Below are positions 27,297 to 35,634 of a stretch of 64,000 nucleotides of DNA, one piece after another (position 1 is the stretch's first letter; each line of letters starts with the position of its first letter). Source of the stretch: Thermohalobaculum sp965247385 (GTDB taxonomy: Bacteria; Pseudomonadota; Alphaproteobacteria; Rhodobacterales; Rhodobacteraceae). Under the pieces are notes generated by a model that saw only the letters and a list, made by a program, of their open reading frames with translations, ran no database searches and was not told where the DNA came from. The stretch spans positions 186,001-250,000 of the forward strand of contig CBDFHG010000007.1 in the NCBI GenBank assembly GCA_965247385.1, given 5' to 3'. Both the position numbers and the translations under genes were made by a program.

Positions 27297-28559
27297 TCAC
27301 TCCACAATCTCCGCCGTCTCAACCACCGCGTGGAACAGCACATTCGCCCCCTTCTCCGCCCATTCCGGCGAAATATCCTCGGCCTCGTTGTGGCTGAGGC
27401 CGTCGACACAGGGGCACATCACCATCGAGGTCGGGGCGACGCGGTTGATCCAGCAGGCGTCGTGGCCGGCGCCGGAGACGAGGTTCATGTGGGAATAGCC
27501 GAGCCGTTCCGCCGCCCCGCGCACGGCGGCAACGCACCCCTCGTCAAAGGCGGGTGGGTCGAACTGACCGACGATCTGGCTCTCGAAGCCGACGCCCAGC
27601 GCTTCGCACAATGCCGGGGCTTCGGCATCGAAGCGGGCCACCATGGCGTCGAGCACTTCCTGGACATGGCTGCGGAAATCGACCGTTAACACCACCTTTC
27701 CGGGGATGATGTTGCGGCTGTTCGGGTAGACGTCGATATGGCCGATGGCGCCGACCGCGTTGGGCTGGTGGCTCATCGCAATCTCGTGCGCCAGCTCGGT
27801 GATCTGCGCCAGGCCGCGCCCGGCGTTCTTGCGCATCGGCATTGGGGTCGAGCCGGTGTGGCTCTCACGCCCGGTCACCGTGCATTCGATCCAGCGCAGC
27901 CCCTGGCCGTGGGTGACGACGCCGATCTCGATGCCCTCGGCTTCCAGGATCGGGCCCTGCTCGATATGCAGTTCGAAGAACGCCTTCATCTTGCGCGCGC
28001 CGACCTCCTCCGCGCCCTTGAAGCCGATGCGGTCCAACTCGTCGCCCAATTTCTTGCCCTCGGCATCCTCGCGGGCGTAGGCCCAATCGAGCGTGTGGAC
28101 CCCGGCGAAGACACCCGAGGCGACCATGGGCGGGGCAAAGCGGGTGCCCTCCTCGTTGGTCCAGTTGGTGACCACGATGGGGTGGCGGGTCTTGATCTCG
28201 CGTTCGTTCAGGGTGCGGATGATTTCCAGCCCGCCCAACACGCCAAGCACGCCGTCGTATTTGCCGCCGGTGGGTTGGGTGTCGAGGTGGCTGCCCACAT
28301 AGACCGGCAGCGCCTCCGGGTCCGTGCCCTCGCGCCTGGCGAACATGGTGCCCATCGCATCCACGCCCATGGTCAGCCCCTCGGCCTCGCACCAGCGCTG
28401 GAACAGGGCGCGGCCGGTGGCGTCGTCGTCGGTCAGGGTCTGGCGGTTGTTGCCTCCGGCGATGCCCGGACCGATTTTGGCCATCTCCATCAGGCTGCCC
28501 CACAGCCGCTCGCCATTGAGAATGAGGTTCGCGCCCAGATGAGCAGTGGCGGCTGCCAT
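27297..28559 (-). CDS. Zn-dependent N-carbamoyl amino acid hydrolase (beta-ureidopropionase type)
   Basis: The protein has 420 residues of the M20/amidase-hydantoinase-carbamoylase family, which releases CO2 and ammonia from N-carbamoyl-beta-alanine or related carbamoyl amino acids. Metal-binding motifs are visible: GSHLDTQPTGGKYDG, TNEEGTRF, ELHIEQGPILE, and SGAGHDACWI near the C-terminus. GRESHTGSTPMPMRKNA is the dimerisation and substrate loop. As the third enzyme of reductive pyrimidine breakdown it belongs with hydA and preTA in this window. It is the first gene leftward from the RutR-controlled divergent promoter. Chirality or ureido-acid preference cannot be set from sequence. Confidence 0.92.
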   Translation of the reverse strand: MAAATAHLGANLILNGERLWGSLMEMAKIGPGIAGGNNRQTLTDDDATGRALFQRWCEAEGLTMGVDAMGTMFARREGTDPEALPVYVGSHLDTQPTGGKYDGVLGVLGGLEIIRTLNEREIKTRHPIVVTNWTNEEGTRFAPPMVASGVFAGVHTLDWAYAREDAEGKKLGDELDRIGFKGAEEVGARKMKAFFELHIEQGPILEAEGIEIGVVTHGQGLRWIECTVTGRESHTGSTPMPMRKNAGRGLAQITELAHEIAMSHQPNAVGAIGHIDVYPNSRNIIPGKVVLTVDFRSHVQEVLDAMVARFDAEAPALCEALGVGFESQIVGQFDPPAFDEGCVAAVRGAAERLGYSHMNLVSGAGHDACWINRVAPTSMVMCPCVDGLSHNEAEDISPEWAEKGANVLFHAVVETAEIVE

Positions 28560-28583
28560 GGTGTTCTCCCTGGTTCCATTGCC

Positions 28584-28599
28584 TTGACCGTTTGGTAAA
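28584..28599. promoter_or_regulatory. Candidate RutR operator
   Basis: The 16-mer TTGACCGTTTGGTAAA matches the known RutR box TTGACCANNTGGTCAA at 12 of 14 defined positions. It lies in the divergent promoter, 25 bp from the N-carbamoyl hydrolase start and about 70 bp before the rutR-like start, where it could regulate both. Confidence 0.65.
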
Positions 28600-28669
28600 A
28601 ATCACGCTACCAAGATGGCAGGACGGGTCAAGGGACAAATTGCGCCAAGACCATCATGGGAGGGCGAGT

Positions 28670-29347
28670 TTGCCCACGGACGAGCCGATAACCGCCAATG
28701 GTGGCCGCGATAATGGCCGGGGGGCGCGCGCTGAAAAGACAGCGCGGCGCACCCGTATTCAGGCCGAAAATAGCGAGAAAATCCTGGCGGCGGCGCTGAA
28801 TGTATTCGCCCGCGACGGCTTTCGCGGCGCCACCATCGACCGCATCTCCGAGGCGGCGGGAATGTCTAAACCCAACCTCCTGTATTATTTCCGCAGCAAG
28901 GACGAGATCTACCGGGTTGCTCTCGATCGCCTGCTCGACACCTGGCTGGCGCCGCTGCACGCGCTGGATGCCGCCGGCGACCCGATGCGCGAGATCGCCG
29001 GCTATATCGGCCGCAAGCTGGAGATGGCGCGCGATTACCCGCGCGAGTCGCGGCTGTTCGCGGGCGAGATCATGCGCGGCGCGCCGATCCTGGACGATGT
29101 GCTGTCCGGGCCTCTGAAAGCGCTGGTCGATGAGAAATGCACGGTAATCCGGGGCTGGATCGAGGCTGGAAAGATCGCCGATCACGACCCGCGCCACCTG
29201 CTGTTTGCCATCTGGTCGACGACCCAGCACTACGCCGATTTCGACACCCAGGTCCAGGCGGTGCTGGGTGAAGACAGCGCGGATCGCTTCACCGGCGCGG
29301 CACGGTTCCTGGAGCATCTGTTCCTGGACGGGCTGCGGCCCCGCTAG
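28670..29347 (+). CDS. rutR: TetR-family regulator, RutR-like
   Basis: The predicted protein is 225 residues. The TetR helix-turn-helix reads ILAAALNVFARDGFRGATID then ISEAAGMSKPNLLYYFRSKDE, very close to the RutR subfamily; the conserved YPRESRLFAGEIMRGAP follows in the ligand domain. RutR senses uracil/thymine and controls pyrimidine use. TTG at 28670 is chosen as start because GGAGGG lies 8 nt upstream; the frame is open further 5' (to 28592) but without a site. The gene is divergent from the pyrimidine catabolic genes with a matching operator between them. The 3' end overlaps the convergent EamA-family gene by 59 bp. Confidence 0.87.
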   Translation: MPTDEPITANGGRDNGRGARAEKTARRTRIQAENSEKILAAALNVFARDGFRGATIDRISEAAGMSKPNLLYYFRSKDEIYRVALDRLLDTWLAPLHALDAAGDPMREIAGYIGRKLEMARDYPRESRLFAGEIMRGAPILDDVLSGPLKALVDEKCTVIRGWIEAGKIADHDPRHLLFAIWSTTQHYADFDTQVQAVLGEDSADRFTGAARFLEHLFLDGLRPR

Positions 29348-30311
29348 GGGCCCCGCCTGCGACGGTGTCCGGGCCAAGCAGGATCACCAGCCCCAGCACC
29401 GTCGCACCAGCGCCCAGCAGGACCGCCACCGACACCCAGCCATGGCCCGACAGCCCCTCCCAGACGATCACGAAGATGGGCACCAGATAGCCATAAGCCA
29501 TGACCTTCGACGACGGCAGGCGCAGGGTGGCGTACTGCACCATCAGGAACGAGCCCGCCGTGGCGAACACCGCCAGATAGGCGATGGTGATCCAGACGAT
29601 GTCAGGCAGTGCCGTCCAGTCGGTCGTGGCGATCGCGCGCGCGCCCCACAGCCCGGTCAGCGCCGCCGCGCAAACGATGGTGCCAAAGGTGAACACCAGC
29701 ACCGGCTCGCCCCGGTTCAGGCGGCGCACCAAGGGCGTGTAGAAGGCATGCGCGGCGCAGCCGACCAGGAAGATCATCTCGCCGGAGCCGATATCGAAGG
29801 CGAGGATGCGGCCAATATCCGCCCGGAAGATCACCCAGACAGCGCCCGCGCCCGCGATCACCAGGCTGAGCGCAATGCGCGGGGTCGTGATCTGGCGCAG
29901 CAGGAACCAGCCGAACACCGCGCTCATCAGCGGCGTCAGGGCGAAGACAGCAGCGGTCGAGACCGCGTCGGTCAGGCGCAGCGCCACGAACATCAGGAAA
30001 AAATAAACCGAAAAAACCCCGCCCAGCACTGGGTAGCGCCAGGCGGCGCGAAGGTGCTCGCGTTTTAGGCGGCGCAGCGCGAACGGCGCCAGCAGGCACC
30101 CGGCCAGCACAAAGCGGATCGCATTCAGCGCCGCCGGGTCGAGATGCGGCGCCGCCCGCTCGCCGAGCGAGAACGAACCCGAGAGCGCCACCGCAAAAGC
30201 GAACATCGCAGCATGGCCTTTCAGCGCCTCGATGCGGAGTTTCCCGTCATTGTGTTCGGGTTCTGTCAAATTCCACTCTCCCGCCGGACGGCCCGGCCGC
30301 CTGTCATCCAC
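29289..30311 (-). CDS. EamA/DMT-family transporter
   Basis: This is a hydrophobic protein of 340 residues with about ten transmembrane segments in two EamA halves. The first runs from GHAAMFAFAVALSGSFSLGERAA to VWVIFR, the second from MIFLVGCAAHAFY to VLGLVILL. Family members export metabolites or amino acids; the substrate is not evident. The N-terminal 30 residues before the first helix are hydrophilic and the true start may be further in. The gene is convergent with rutR and overlaps its end, which is unusual. The C-terminal tail (about 25 residues, Gly/Ala/Pro-rich) lies within that overlap. Confidence 0.8.
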   Translation of the reverse strand: MDDRRPGRPAGEWNLTEPEHNDGKLRIEALKGHAAMFAFAVALSGSFSLGERAAPHLDPAALNAIRFVLAGCLLAPFALRRLKREHLRAAWRYPVLGGVFSVYFFLMFVALRLTDAVSTAAVFALTPLMSAVFGWFLLRQITTPRIALSLVIAGAGAVWVIFRADIGRILAFDIGSGEMIFLVGCAAHAFYTPLVRRLNRGEPVLVFTFGTIVCAAALTGLWGARAIATTDWTALPDIVWITIAYLAVFATAGSFLMVQYATLRLPSSKVMAYGYLVPIFVIVWEGLSGHGWVSVAVLLGAGATVLGLVILLGPDTVAGGAPSGAAARPGTDAPGTVPRR

Positions 30312-30603
30312 CGTGCGGGTGCCACGGTCAACAGAAACGAGGAAAGTCGCGAGGCCTGGCGAGGGGCAGTATAGGTTGCCCGAGCGCTAAGCTCCGGGCG
30401 CCAAATCATTGGGCTCATCCAATCGGGAGCCCTGAAGAGCGCAGCCCGTCCGCCTCCCGCCCCGTGTTTTTTGCGCCTGTTCGAAAGCTATCGCTTTCGG
30501 CGCCGTAGGGGGCCGGGTCGGCGCATAAGACCCGCCGGGAGACGGGGTGGGGCGTGGGGTAGTGTGAGTGGTGCGCATGTGGCGCAAGGTGCGCCAGCGG
30601 CCC
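30312..30603. other. Intergenic region, no gene recognised
   Basis: Between the start of the EamA gene and the end of the MOSC gene no convincing coding sequence is seen. A small hairpin, CGAAAGC-TATC-GCTTTCG, lies at 30482-30499. The GC-rich remainder has no clear terminator. Confidence 0.5.
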
Positions 30604-31158
30604 CTACGCGACCTTCAATACCCGGTCGCCAGCCGTCACCCGCCCGTCCTGAACCACCCGGGCGTAGATACCGCGCAGACGCAGTTTCTTGCCCTCGCCG
30701 GTGTTCACGAAAAGGCAGGCGTCGCGGCCATAGCGCTCAATGAAACTGGCGCAGCCGTTATGGGCGGTATCGGTGATCTCGATCACCGCCGAGCCGATGG
30801 CCAACCGCGTGCCGGGGGGTGTGTTGTCCGGGGTCAGATCCATGTCGATGAAGAGGTTGTCCCCGGCGGGTGGCCAGTTGGCGCGCTCAACCGCGATCAG
30901 CCCGATGCAGCGGGCGTTCATGATGCAGATCTGGACGTCCGGGTGGGGTTGGCCGTCCTCGGTGGATTTCCAGCAGCCTTTGGCCCAGTGGTCGCCATGG
31001 GTGCCAAGGGCGAGGCTGATCTCGCAGGTGTCGAGGTCGGCGCGCGTCTGCTTCTCTGGCCGGATCACGATGGCCCGCAGTGTGCCGTTGTCGGCGGGGG
31101 CAGCCAGGATATCGGGGAGACCCGCGTTGAGTTCGACAAGGGAGAGGTGGTTTGGCAT
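30604..31158 (-). CDS. MOSC-domain protein
   Basis: The product has 184 residues with a beta-strand-rich MOSC domain: an N-terminal LRAIVIRPEKQTR segment, GDHWAKGCWKS, and the conserved Cys in HNGCASFIERYG. A C-terminal LRLRGIYARVVQDGRVTAGD motif follows, typical of the family. MOSC proteins handle sulphur or molybdenum cofactor in detoxification or cofactor sulphuration. This is a stand-alone short form like YiiM-type proteins. It is not obviously part of the pyrimidine cluster. A near-perfect 12-bp tandem repeat (31162-31185) lies just upstream of the start. Confidence 0.8.
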   Translation of the reverse strand: MPNHLSLVELNAGLPDILAAPADNGTLRAIVIRPEKQTRADLDTCEISLALGTHGDHWAKGCWKSTEDGQPHPDVQICIMNARCIGLIAVERANWPPAGDNLFIDMDLTPDNTPPGTRLAIGSAVIEITDTAHNGCASFIERYGRDACLFVNTGEGKKLRLRGIYARVVQDGRVTAGDRVLKVA

Positions 31159-31252
31159 GGTGGTCTCCGGGGCGGTCTCCGGGGTGAGGGTCGCTGGCAG
31201 GATAATCGGGCGGCGGGCGATGGTCCAGCCGGAATTCAGCCGCTGTTAGTAA

Positions 31253-31939
31253 CAGCTTGCCCTCGCCCGGGTTGGCCCGATCGAGTTGGTGCTTCAGCGC
31301 GGCGACTGCAATCCCGGGCAGATGCTGCCGGTCTATCACCGGCGCAAAATCGACAGCGAATACATCGCGCAGTTCAAACGGGCGCTCGGCATTTGCAACC
31401 ATCTTGGCACGACGGCGTTCCTGGACCTCTCCGGTGAATTCGATGCCGTGGAAATCATGCCCCCAGGGGGCGAGCTTGATCCGGTGGTCCTGAACTTGCG
31501 GGAAGGCACCGTCCAGGTACCGAGCCTGCACGGACCGACAAAGGTGCCGTTCGATTGGCCGATCGCCTCATTCGCCGAGCATGCTTCGAGCCACATTTCC
31601 GCGCAAAGCTACGTGGCGAGCGTGCGCCACGCCATTGTGACCGAGAGGCAGGCGGCAATTCTGGCCTTCCGTTCGGCGGCCGAACAGGAGATCCATGATT
31701 TCGACAGCGCGCTTGCCGGGCGCCAGCTTGAAGGCCATTGGCGCAAGGGCGCCTCATCGCTGATCGCCCGCCTGAGGGCCGGGCTGGGCGACACGCTGGC
31801 GGGGATTTCCGAGGGCGCGCGGGGCAAGGCCTTGGACTGGTGCGCGGAGATCCGACGGTCCCGGAAGGCTAGTCCGATGGTAACAAAGCGGATTTCGAGC
31901 GGCAGTGGTGAGGCAGAGGCGATGCAGGCCGTGATTTAG
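31253..31939 (+). CDS. Hypothetical protein, possibly N-terminally truncated
   Basis: The frame is open from 31253 (just after TAA) to a TAG at 31937-31939; the first usable starts are TTG 31286 and GTG 31289, neither with a good ribosome site. The product would be about 217 residues. It has a hydrophilic N-terminus (QRGDCNPGQMLPVYHRRKID), a central Val/Leu-rich region (GGELDPVVLNLREGTVQVP) and an Ala/Glu/Arg-rich helical C-terminus, possibly coiled-coil (RQAAILAFRSAAEQEIHDFD). I do not recognise the family. The weak start and mobile-rich genome suggest a gene fragment. It is convergent with preA, whose end lies 10 bp away. Confidence 0.4.
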   Translation, partial: QLALARVGPIELVLQRGDCNPGQMLPVYHRRKIDSEYIAQFKRALGICNHLGTTAFLDLSGEFDAVEIMPPGGELDPVVLNLREGTVQVPSLHGPTKVPFDWPIASFAEHASSHISAQSYVASVRHAIVTERQAAILAFRSAAEQEIHDFDSALAGRQLEGHWRKGASSLIARLRAGLGDTLAGISEGARGKALDWCAEIRRSRKASPMVTKRISSGSGEAEAMQAVI

Positions 31940-31949
31940 CGGCCCACCC

Positions 31950-33272
31950 CTACTCCGCCGCCGTCCGCATCGGGTTGTTGGGGTGCGTCGTCCAATCCCC
32001 ATGCCCCTCGCGCACCGTCTCGCCGGTTCTCGGGTCCACGCTCCCAGAGGCCATACGTTCCATGGTGATGCAGGCCTCGACCGGGCAGACGTTGACGCAG
32101 ATGTTGCAGGCGACGCATTCCTCGTCGATGACTTCGAACTTGCGCTCGCCACCGAGTTTCGTGCCGGGCCCCGCCATCGAGATCGCCTGGTGCGAGGTGT
32201 CTTCGCATACCGCGAAGCAGCGGCCGCATTTGATGCAGAGGTCCTGGTCGATCCTGGCCTTGGTGACATAGTTCAGGTTCAGGTACTGCCAGTCGGTCAC
32301 GTTCGGCACCGCCCGGCCCTGGAAATCGTCCAGGGTTTCGTGGCCCGCTTCGTCCATCCACAGCTTGAGGCCGGAGATCATCTCGCCCACCACCCGGAAA
32401 CCATAGGTCATGGCCGCGGTGCAGACCTGGACGTTGCCCGCACCCAGCGCGATGAACTCGGCCGCGTCACGCCAGTTGGTGATGCCGCCGAGGCCTGAGA
32501 TCGGGAGGTCCGCGGTCTCGGCATCGCAGGCAATCTCGGCAACCATGTTCAGCGCGATGGGTTTCACCGCCGGGCCGCAATAGCCGCCGTGCGAGCCCTT
32601 GCCGTCGATCTCGGGCTCGGGCGAAAAATTGTCGAGATTGACTGACGTGATTGAACTCACCGTGTTGATCAGCGAGACCGCATCGGCCCCGCCGGCCTTG
32701 GCGGCGCGGGCGGGATAGCGGATGTCGGTGATGTTGGGGGTCAGCTTCACGATCACCGGCATCCGGGTGGTTTGCTTGCACCAGCGGGTGACCATTTCAA
32801 TGTATTCCGGCACCTGGCCCACGGAGGAACCCATGCCGCGTTCGGACATGCCGTGGGGGCAGCCGAAATTCAGCTCGATAGCGTCCGCGCCGGTCTCCTC
32901 GACCTGGGGCAGGATGCCCTTCCAGCAGTCCTCCTCGCAAGGCACCATCAGCGAGACGACGACGGCGCGGTCCGGGTAGTCGCGCTTGATCACCTTGATC
33001 TCGTCGAGGTTGGTTTGCAGCGGCCGGTCGGTGATCAACTCGATGTTGTTGAGGCCCAGCAGGCGGCGGTCGGCGCCCCAGATCGCCCCGTAGCGCGGGC
33101 CGTTGACGTTGACGATATGGGGGTCGAGGCCCAGCGTCTTCCAGACCACTCCGCCCCAGCCCGCCTTGAAGGCGCGGCGCACGTTGTATTCCTTGTCGGT
33201 CGGCGGCGCCGAGGCGAGCCAGAACGGGTTGGGCGATTTGATGCCGATGAAGGTGTTGCGGATGTCGGCCAT
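31950..33272 (-). CDS. preA: NAD-dependent dihydropyrimidine dehydrogenase, subunit PreA
   Basis: PreA reduces uracil/thymine to the dihydro forms, the first step of reductive pyrimidine catabolism. The 440 residues comprise a dihydroorotate dehydrogenase-like FMN barrel with active-site region ELNFGCPHGMSERGMGSSVG and Lys in IVKLTPNITDI. GLGGITNWRDAAEFIALGA provides the phosphate site. The C-terminal ferredoxin module has two 4Fe-4S motifs, CIKCGRCFAVC and CVACNICVNVCPVEAC, which receive electrons from PreT. It is the last gene of a leftward operon preT, methyltransferase, preA. The catalytic Cys and all eight cluster Cys are present. Confidence 0.95.
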   Translation of the reverse strand: MADIRNTFIGIKSPNPFWLASAPPTDKEYNVRRAFKAGWGGVVWKTLGLDPHIVNVNGPRYGAIWGADRRLLGLNNIELITDRPLQTNLDEIKVIKRDYPDRAVVVSLMVPCEEDCWKGILPQVEETGADAIELNFGCPHGMSERGMGSSVGQVPEYIEMVTRWCKQTTRMPVIVKLTPNITDIRYPARAAKAGGADAVSLINTVSSITSVNLDNFSPEPEIDGKGSHGGYCGPAVKPIALNMVAEIACDAETADLPISGLGGITNWRDAAEFIALGAGNVQVCTAAMTYGFRVVGEMISGLKLWMDEAGHETLDDFQGRAVPNVTDWQYLNLNYVTKARIDQDLCIKCGRCFAVCEDTSHQAISMAGPGTKLGGERKFEVIDEECVACNICVNVCPVEACITMERMASGSVDPRTGETVREGHGDWTTHPNNPMRTAAE

Positions 33273-33287
33273 GGCATGGGCTCCTCG

Positions 33288-34124
33288 TCAGGTGGGAACG
33301 CGGAAGATCATCTCGGTCGGCCCGATGCGGCCGCTCTCGAGGCAGGTGACATAGTTGGCGATTTTCTCGGGCGCAGTATCGCCCATCAGCAGGTGAATGC
33401 CGAGCGGCGGCGGGCCGCCCCGTTGGGCAATCATCGCGCTGACACGGGCGAAGAATTCGCTGGCGAAATCGGAGCGGTCGCGCTCCGAGGCAATCTCGAA
33501 TCCCGCCGCCTCGGCGGCGGCGCGATAGGTCTCGGGCAGGTCAACGAAGGAGGTCTCGGGCGCGGTCGACCAGGGTAGCGGGAATTCGAGCGGGTCGGGG
33601 CCGCGTTTCATCACCTCGAAGATGGCGAAGACGCCGCCGGGGCGAAGTGCGCGCCGCGCCTCGCGGAACAGGCCGGGCTTGTCGGCAATGTTCATGCCAA
33701 CATGGAGCAGGAAGGCGAGGTCGAAGCTGGCGTCACCAACCGGGAGCGCCAGGGCGCTGCCGTGCTTGAAGCTGGTCCGACCGCCGAGGCCGACCATGGT
33801 GGTGAGAGCGCAGGCGGCATCGACGAAGGCCTCGGTCAGGTCGACACCTGTCACCTGGCAGCCATAGCGCTCGACGAGCGTGCGGGCGGTGCCGCCAATG
33901 CCGCAGCCGATGTCGAGCACGTCGGTACTGGACGTGATGTCGAGTTGATCGAGAAGGGCGATGGTCGCCTCCATGCCCCCGGTGTGAAACTCGTCGACCG
34001 GTTTCAGATCCTCGGGCTTGGCGGAAGCGATGTGGACACCGCTGGATTCGAGCGCGGCCATGATGCGGTCGGCAATCGCTGTGGTGGTGTAGTGGCGGGC
34101 GACGTCTCGCTCCACATTGGCCAT
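33288..34124 (-). CDS. Class I SAM-dependent methyltransferase between preT and preA
   Basis: The protein has 278 residues with SAM-binding motif I VLDIGCGIGGTARTL, motif II-like VTGVDLTEAFVDAA, and RRALRPGGVFAIFEV. It resembles the UbiE/sterol-type group. Spacing is 4 nt from preT and 15 nt from preA, so it is co-transcribed with both subunits of dihydropyrimidine dehydrogenase. No methylation step is known in this pathway. It may act on a pyrimidine or nucleoside derivative, or simply be a passenger. The substrate cannot be inferred from the sequence. Confidence 0.8.
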   Translation of the reverse strand: MANVERDVARHYTTTAIADRIMAALESSGVHIASAKPEDLKPVDEFHTGGMEATIALLDQLDITSSTDVLDIGCGIGGTARTLVERYGCQVTGVDLTEAFVDAACALTTMVGLGGRTSFKHGSALALPVGDASFDLAFLLHVGMNIADKPGLFREARRALRPGGVFAIFEVMKRGPDPLEFPLPWSTAPETSFVDLPETYRAAAEAAGFEIASERDRSDFASEFFARVSAMIAQRGGPPPLGIHLLMGDTAPEKIANYVTCLESGRIGPTEMIFRVPT

Positions 34125-34128
34125 CGGT

Positions 34129-35478
34129 CTACCCTCCCAGAGTTCGGTGGATGCTCTCGGCGGCGTCGCGGCCTTCGGCGACAGCGGTCACGGTGAGGTC
34201 GTCGCCACCGGTGGCGCAATCGCCACCGGCCCAGACCAGTGACAGGGAAGTGCGGCCTTCGGCGTTGGTCTGGATCTTACCGCCTTTCAGAGTAAGGCCG
34301 TCAGGCGCGCCGTCCAAGGTCTGGCCGATGGCCTTGAAGACCTGGTCGGCGGGGATGCGGAAGGTTTCGCCGGTGCCTTCAAGGCCACCTGCCCCGGGGC
34401 GGGTGTATTCGAACTCGACCTCGCGGGCCGCTGCATTATTTTCGGGGCCGTTGCCGATGACGCGCACCGGGCGCGCCCAGTGGCGCAGGGTGACGCCCTT
34501 TGCGGTGGCGAGGTCCTGCTCCCACTGGCTGGCGCTCATCGCTTCCTGGCTCCGGCGATAGACGATGGTGACGGTCTCGGCACCCAGCAGTTTGGACTGC
34601 ACACTGGCGTCGATGGCGGTCATGCCGCCTCCGATGACCACGACGTTGCGGCCGATCGGGAGCTTCGTCAGGTCATCCGCCTGGCGCAGTTCGGCGATGA
34701 AATCGACGGCATCGCCAACCCCCGCCATATCCTCGCCCTCGGCGCGCAGCGCATTGACACCGCCGAGGCCGATGCCGAGGAACATTGCGTCGAATTCGGC
34801 TTGCAGGGATGCCAGCGTGAGGCCGTCGCCGAGGCGCTTGCCGGTTTCCAGCCGGATGCCGCCGATTGACATCAGCCAATCGACCTCGTTGGCGGCGAAG
34901 TCGTTGACGGTCTTGTAGGCCGCGATGCCGAACTCGTTCAGGCCACCAGGCTTGATCCGGGCGTCATAGAGGGTGACATCGTGGCCGTGCATTGCCAGGC
35001 GGTGGGCGCAAGCCAGCCCGGCGGGCCCTGCCCCGACCACGGCAACCGTTTTGCCGGTAGGTGCTGCGCGGCTGTAGGGCTGCCGGCCGGTGGCCATCTG
35101 GGTGTCGGTGGCAAAGCGTTGCAGGCGGCCGATCTGGACCGGCTCACCCTCTGCCGCCTGGCGCACGCAGGCCTCCTCGCACAGGGATTCTGTCGGGCAC
35201 ACCCGGGCGCACATGCCGCCGAGGATGTTCTGGTCGAAGATGGTCCGGGCCGCCGCGAGTTCCGCGCCGGTGGAGATCTCGCGGATGAACTGCGGGATAT
35301 CGATGGTGGTCGGGCAGGCGATGGTGCAGGGCGCGTCGTGGCAGAAATAGCAGCGGTCGGCGGCAACGCGGGCCTCGTGAGCCGAGAGCGGCGCGTGCAG
35401 GTCGGCGAAGCCTGCAGCCAGCGCCGCGCCATCGAGCCGTCCCGCCATGATGCCCGGCGTCAAGTCTGCCTTGGTCAT
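34129..35478 (-). CDS. preT: NAD-dependent dihydropyrimidine dehydrogenase, subunit PreT
   Basis: PreT passes electrons from NADH to PreA. The 449-residue protein has the GltD-type plan. N-terminal cysteine clusters bind Fe-S (CYFCHDAPCTIACPT; ILGGMCARVCPTESLCEEAC). A first dinucleotide fold follows (VAVVGAGPAGLACAHRLA), then NADH-binding VVVIGGGMTAIDA, and C-terminal VWAGGDCATGGDDLT. The start at 35478 has GGGAGG nearby; a longer frame upstream is not coding-like. It heads the leftward operon with a methyltransferase and preA. A tandem 17-mer in its upstream region (35530-35563) may serve regulation. Confidence 0.93.
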   Translation of the reverse strand: MTKADLTPGIMAGRLDGAALAAGFADLHAPLSAHEARVAADRCYFCHDAPCTIACPTTIDIPQFIREISTGAELAAARTIFDQNILGGMCARVCPTESLCEEACVRQAAEGEPVQIGRLQRFATDTQMATGRQPYSRAAPTGKTVAVVGAGPAGLACAHRLAMHGHDVTLYDARIKPGGLNEFGIAAYKTVNDFAANEVDWLMSIGGIRLETGKRLGDGLTLASLQAEFDAMFLGIGLGGVNALRAEGEDMAGVGDAVDFIAELRQADDLTKLPIGRNVVVIGGGMTAIDASVQSKLLGAETVTIVYRRSQEAMSASQWEQDLATAKGVTLRHWARPVRVIGNGPENNAAAREVEFEYTRPGAGGLEGTGETFRIPADQVFKAIGQTLDGAPDGLTLKGGKIQTNAEGRTSLSLVWAGGDCATGGDDLTVTAVAEGRDAAESIHRTLGG

Positions 35479-35529
35479 GTGCTGCCTCCCTGCAGGCGTG
35501 TTTTCGGGAACTATGCGGCGGTGTGAAAG

Positions 35530-35563
35530 TTTTATCAATTGGAAAATTTTATCAGTTGGAAAA
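35530..35563. promoter_or_regulatory. Tandem 17-bp repeat in the divergent preT / PRAI-like promoter
   Basis: TTTTATCAATTGGAAAA is followed immediately by TTTTATCAGTTGGAAAA, one mismatch apart. The pair is AT-rich in a GC-rich neighbourhood, about 52 bp upstream of the preT start. Two same-orientation sites suggest a repressor or activator binding two DNA turns (17 bp is about 1.6 turns). It is not a RutR-type box. Confidence 0.5.
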
Positions 35564-35634
35564 ACTTTAGACCTAAAGCCGGGCGCGGTGGCATGATCGC
35601 GCTGAACGAAAGTGATTCTGGAGAGGCGCCGAAC

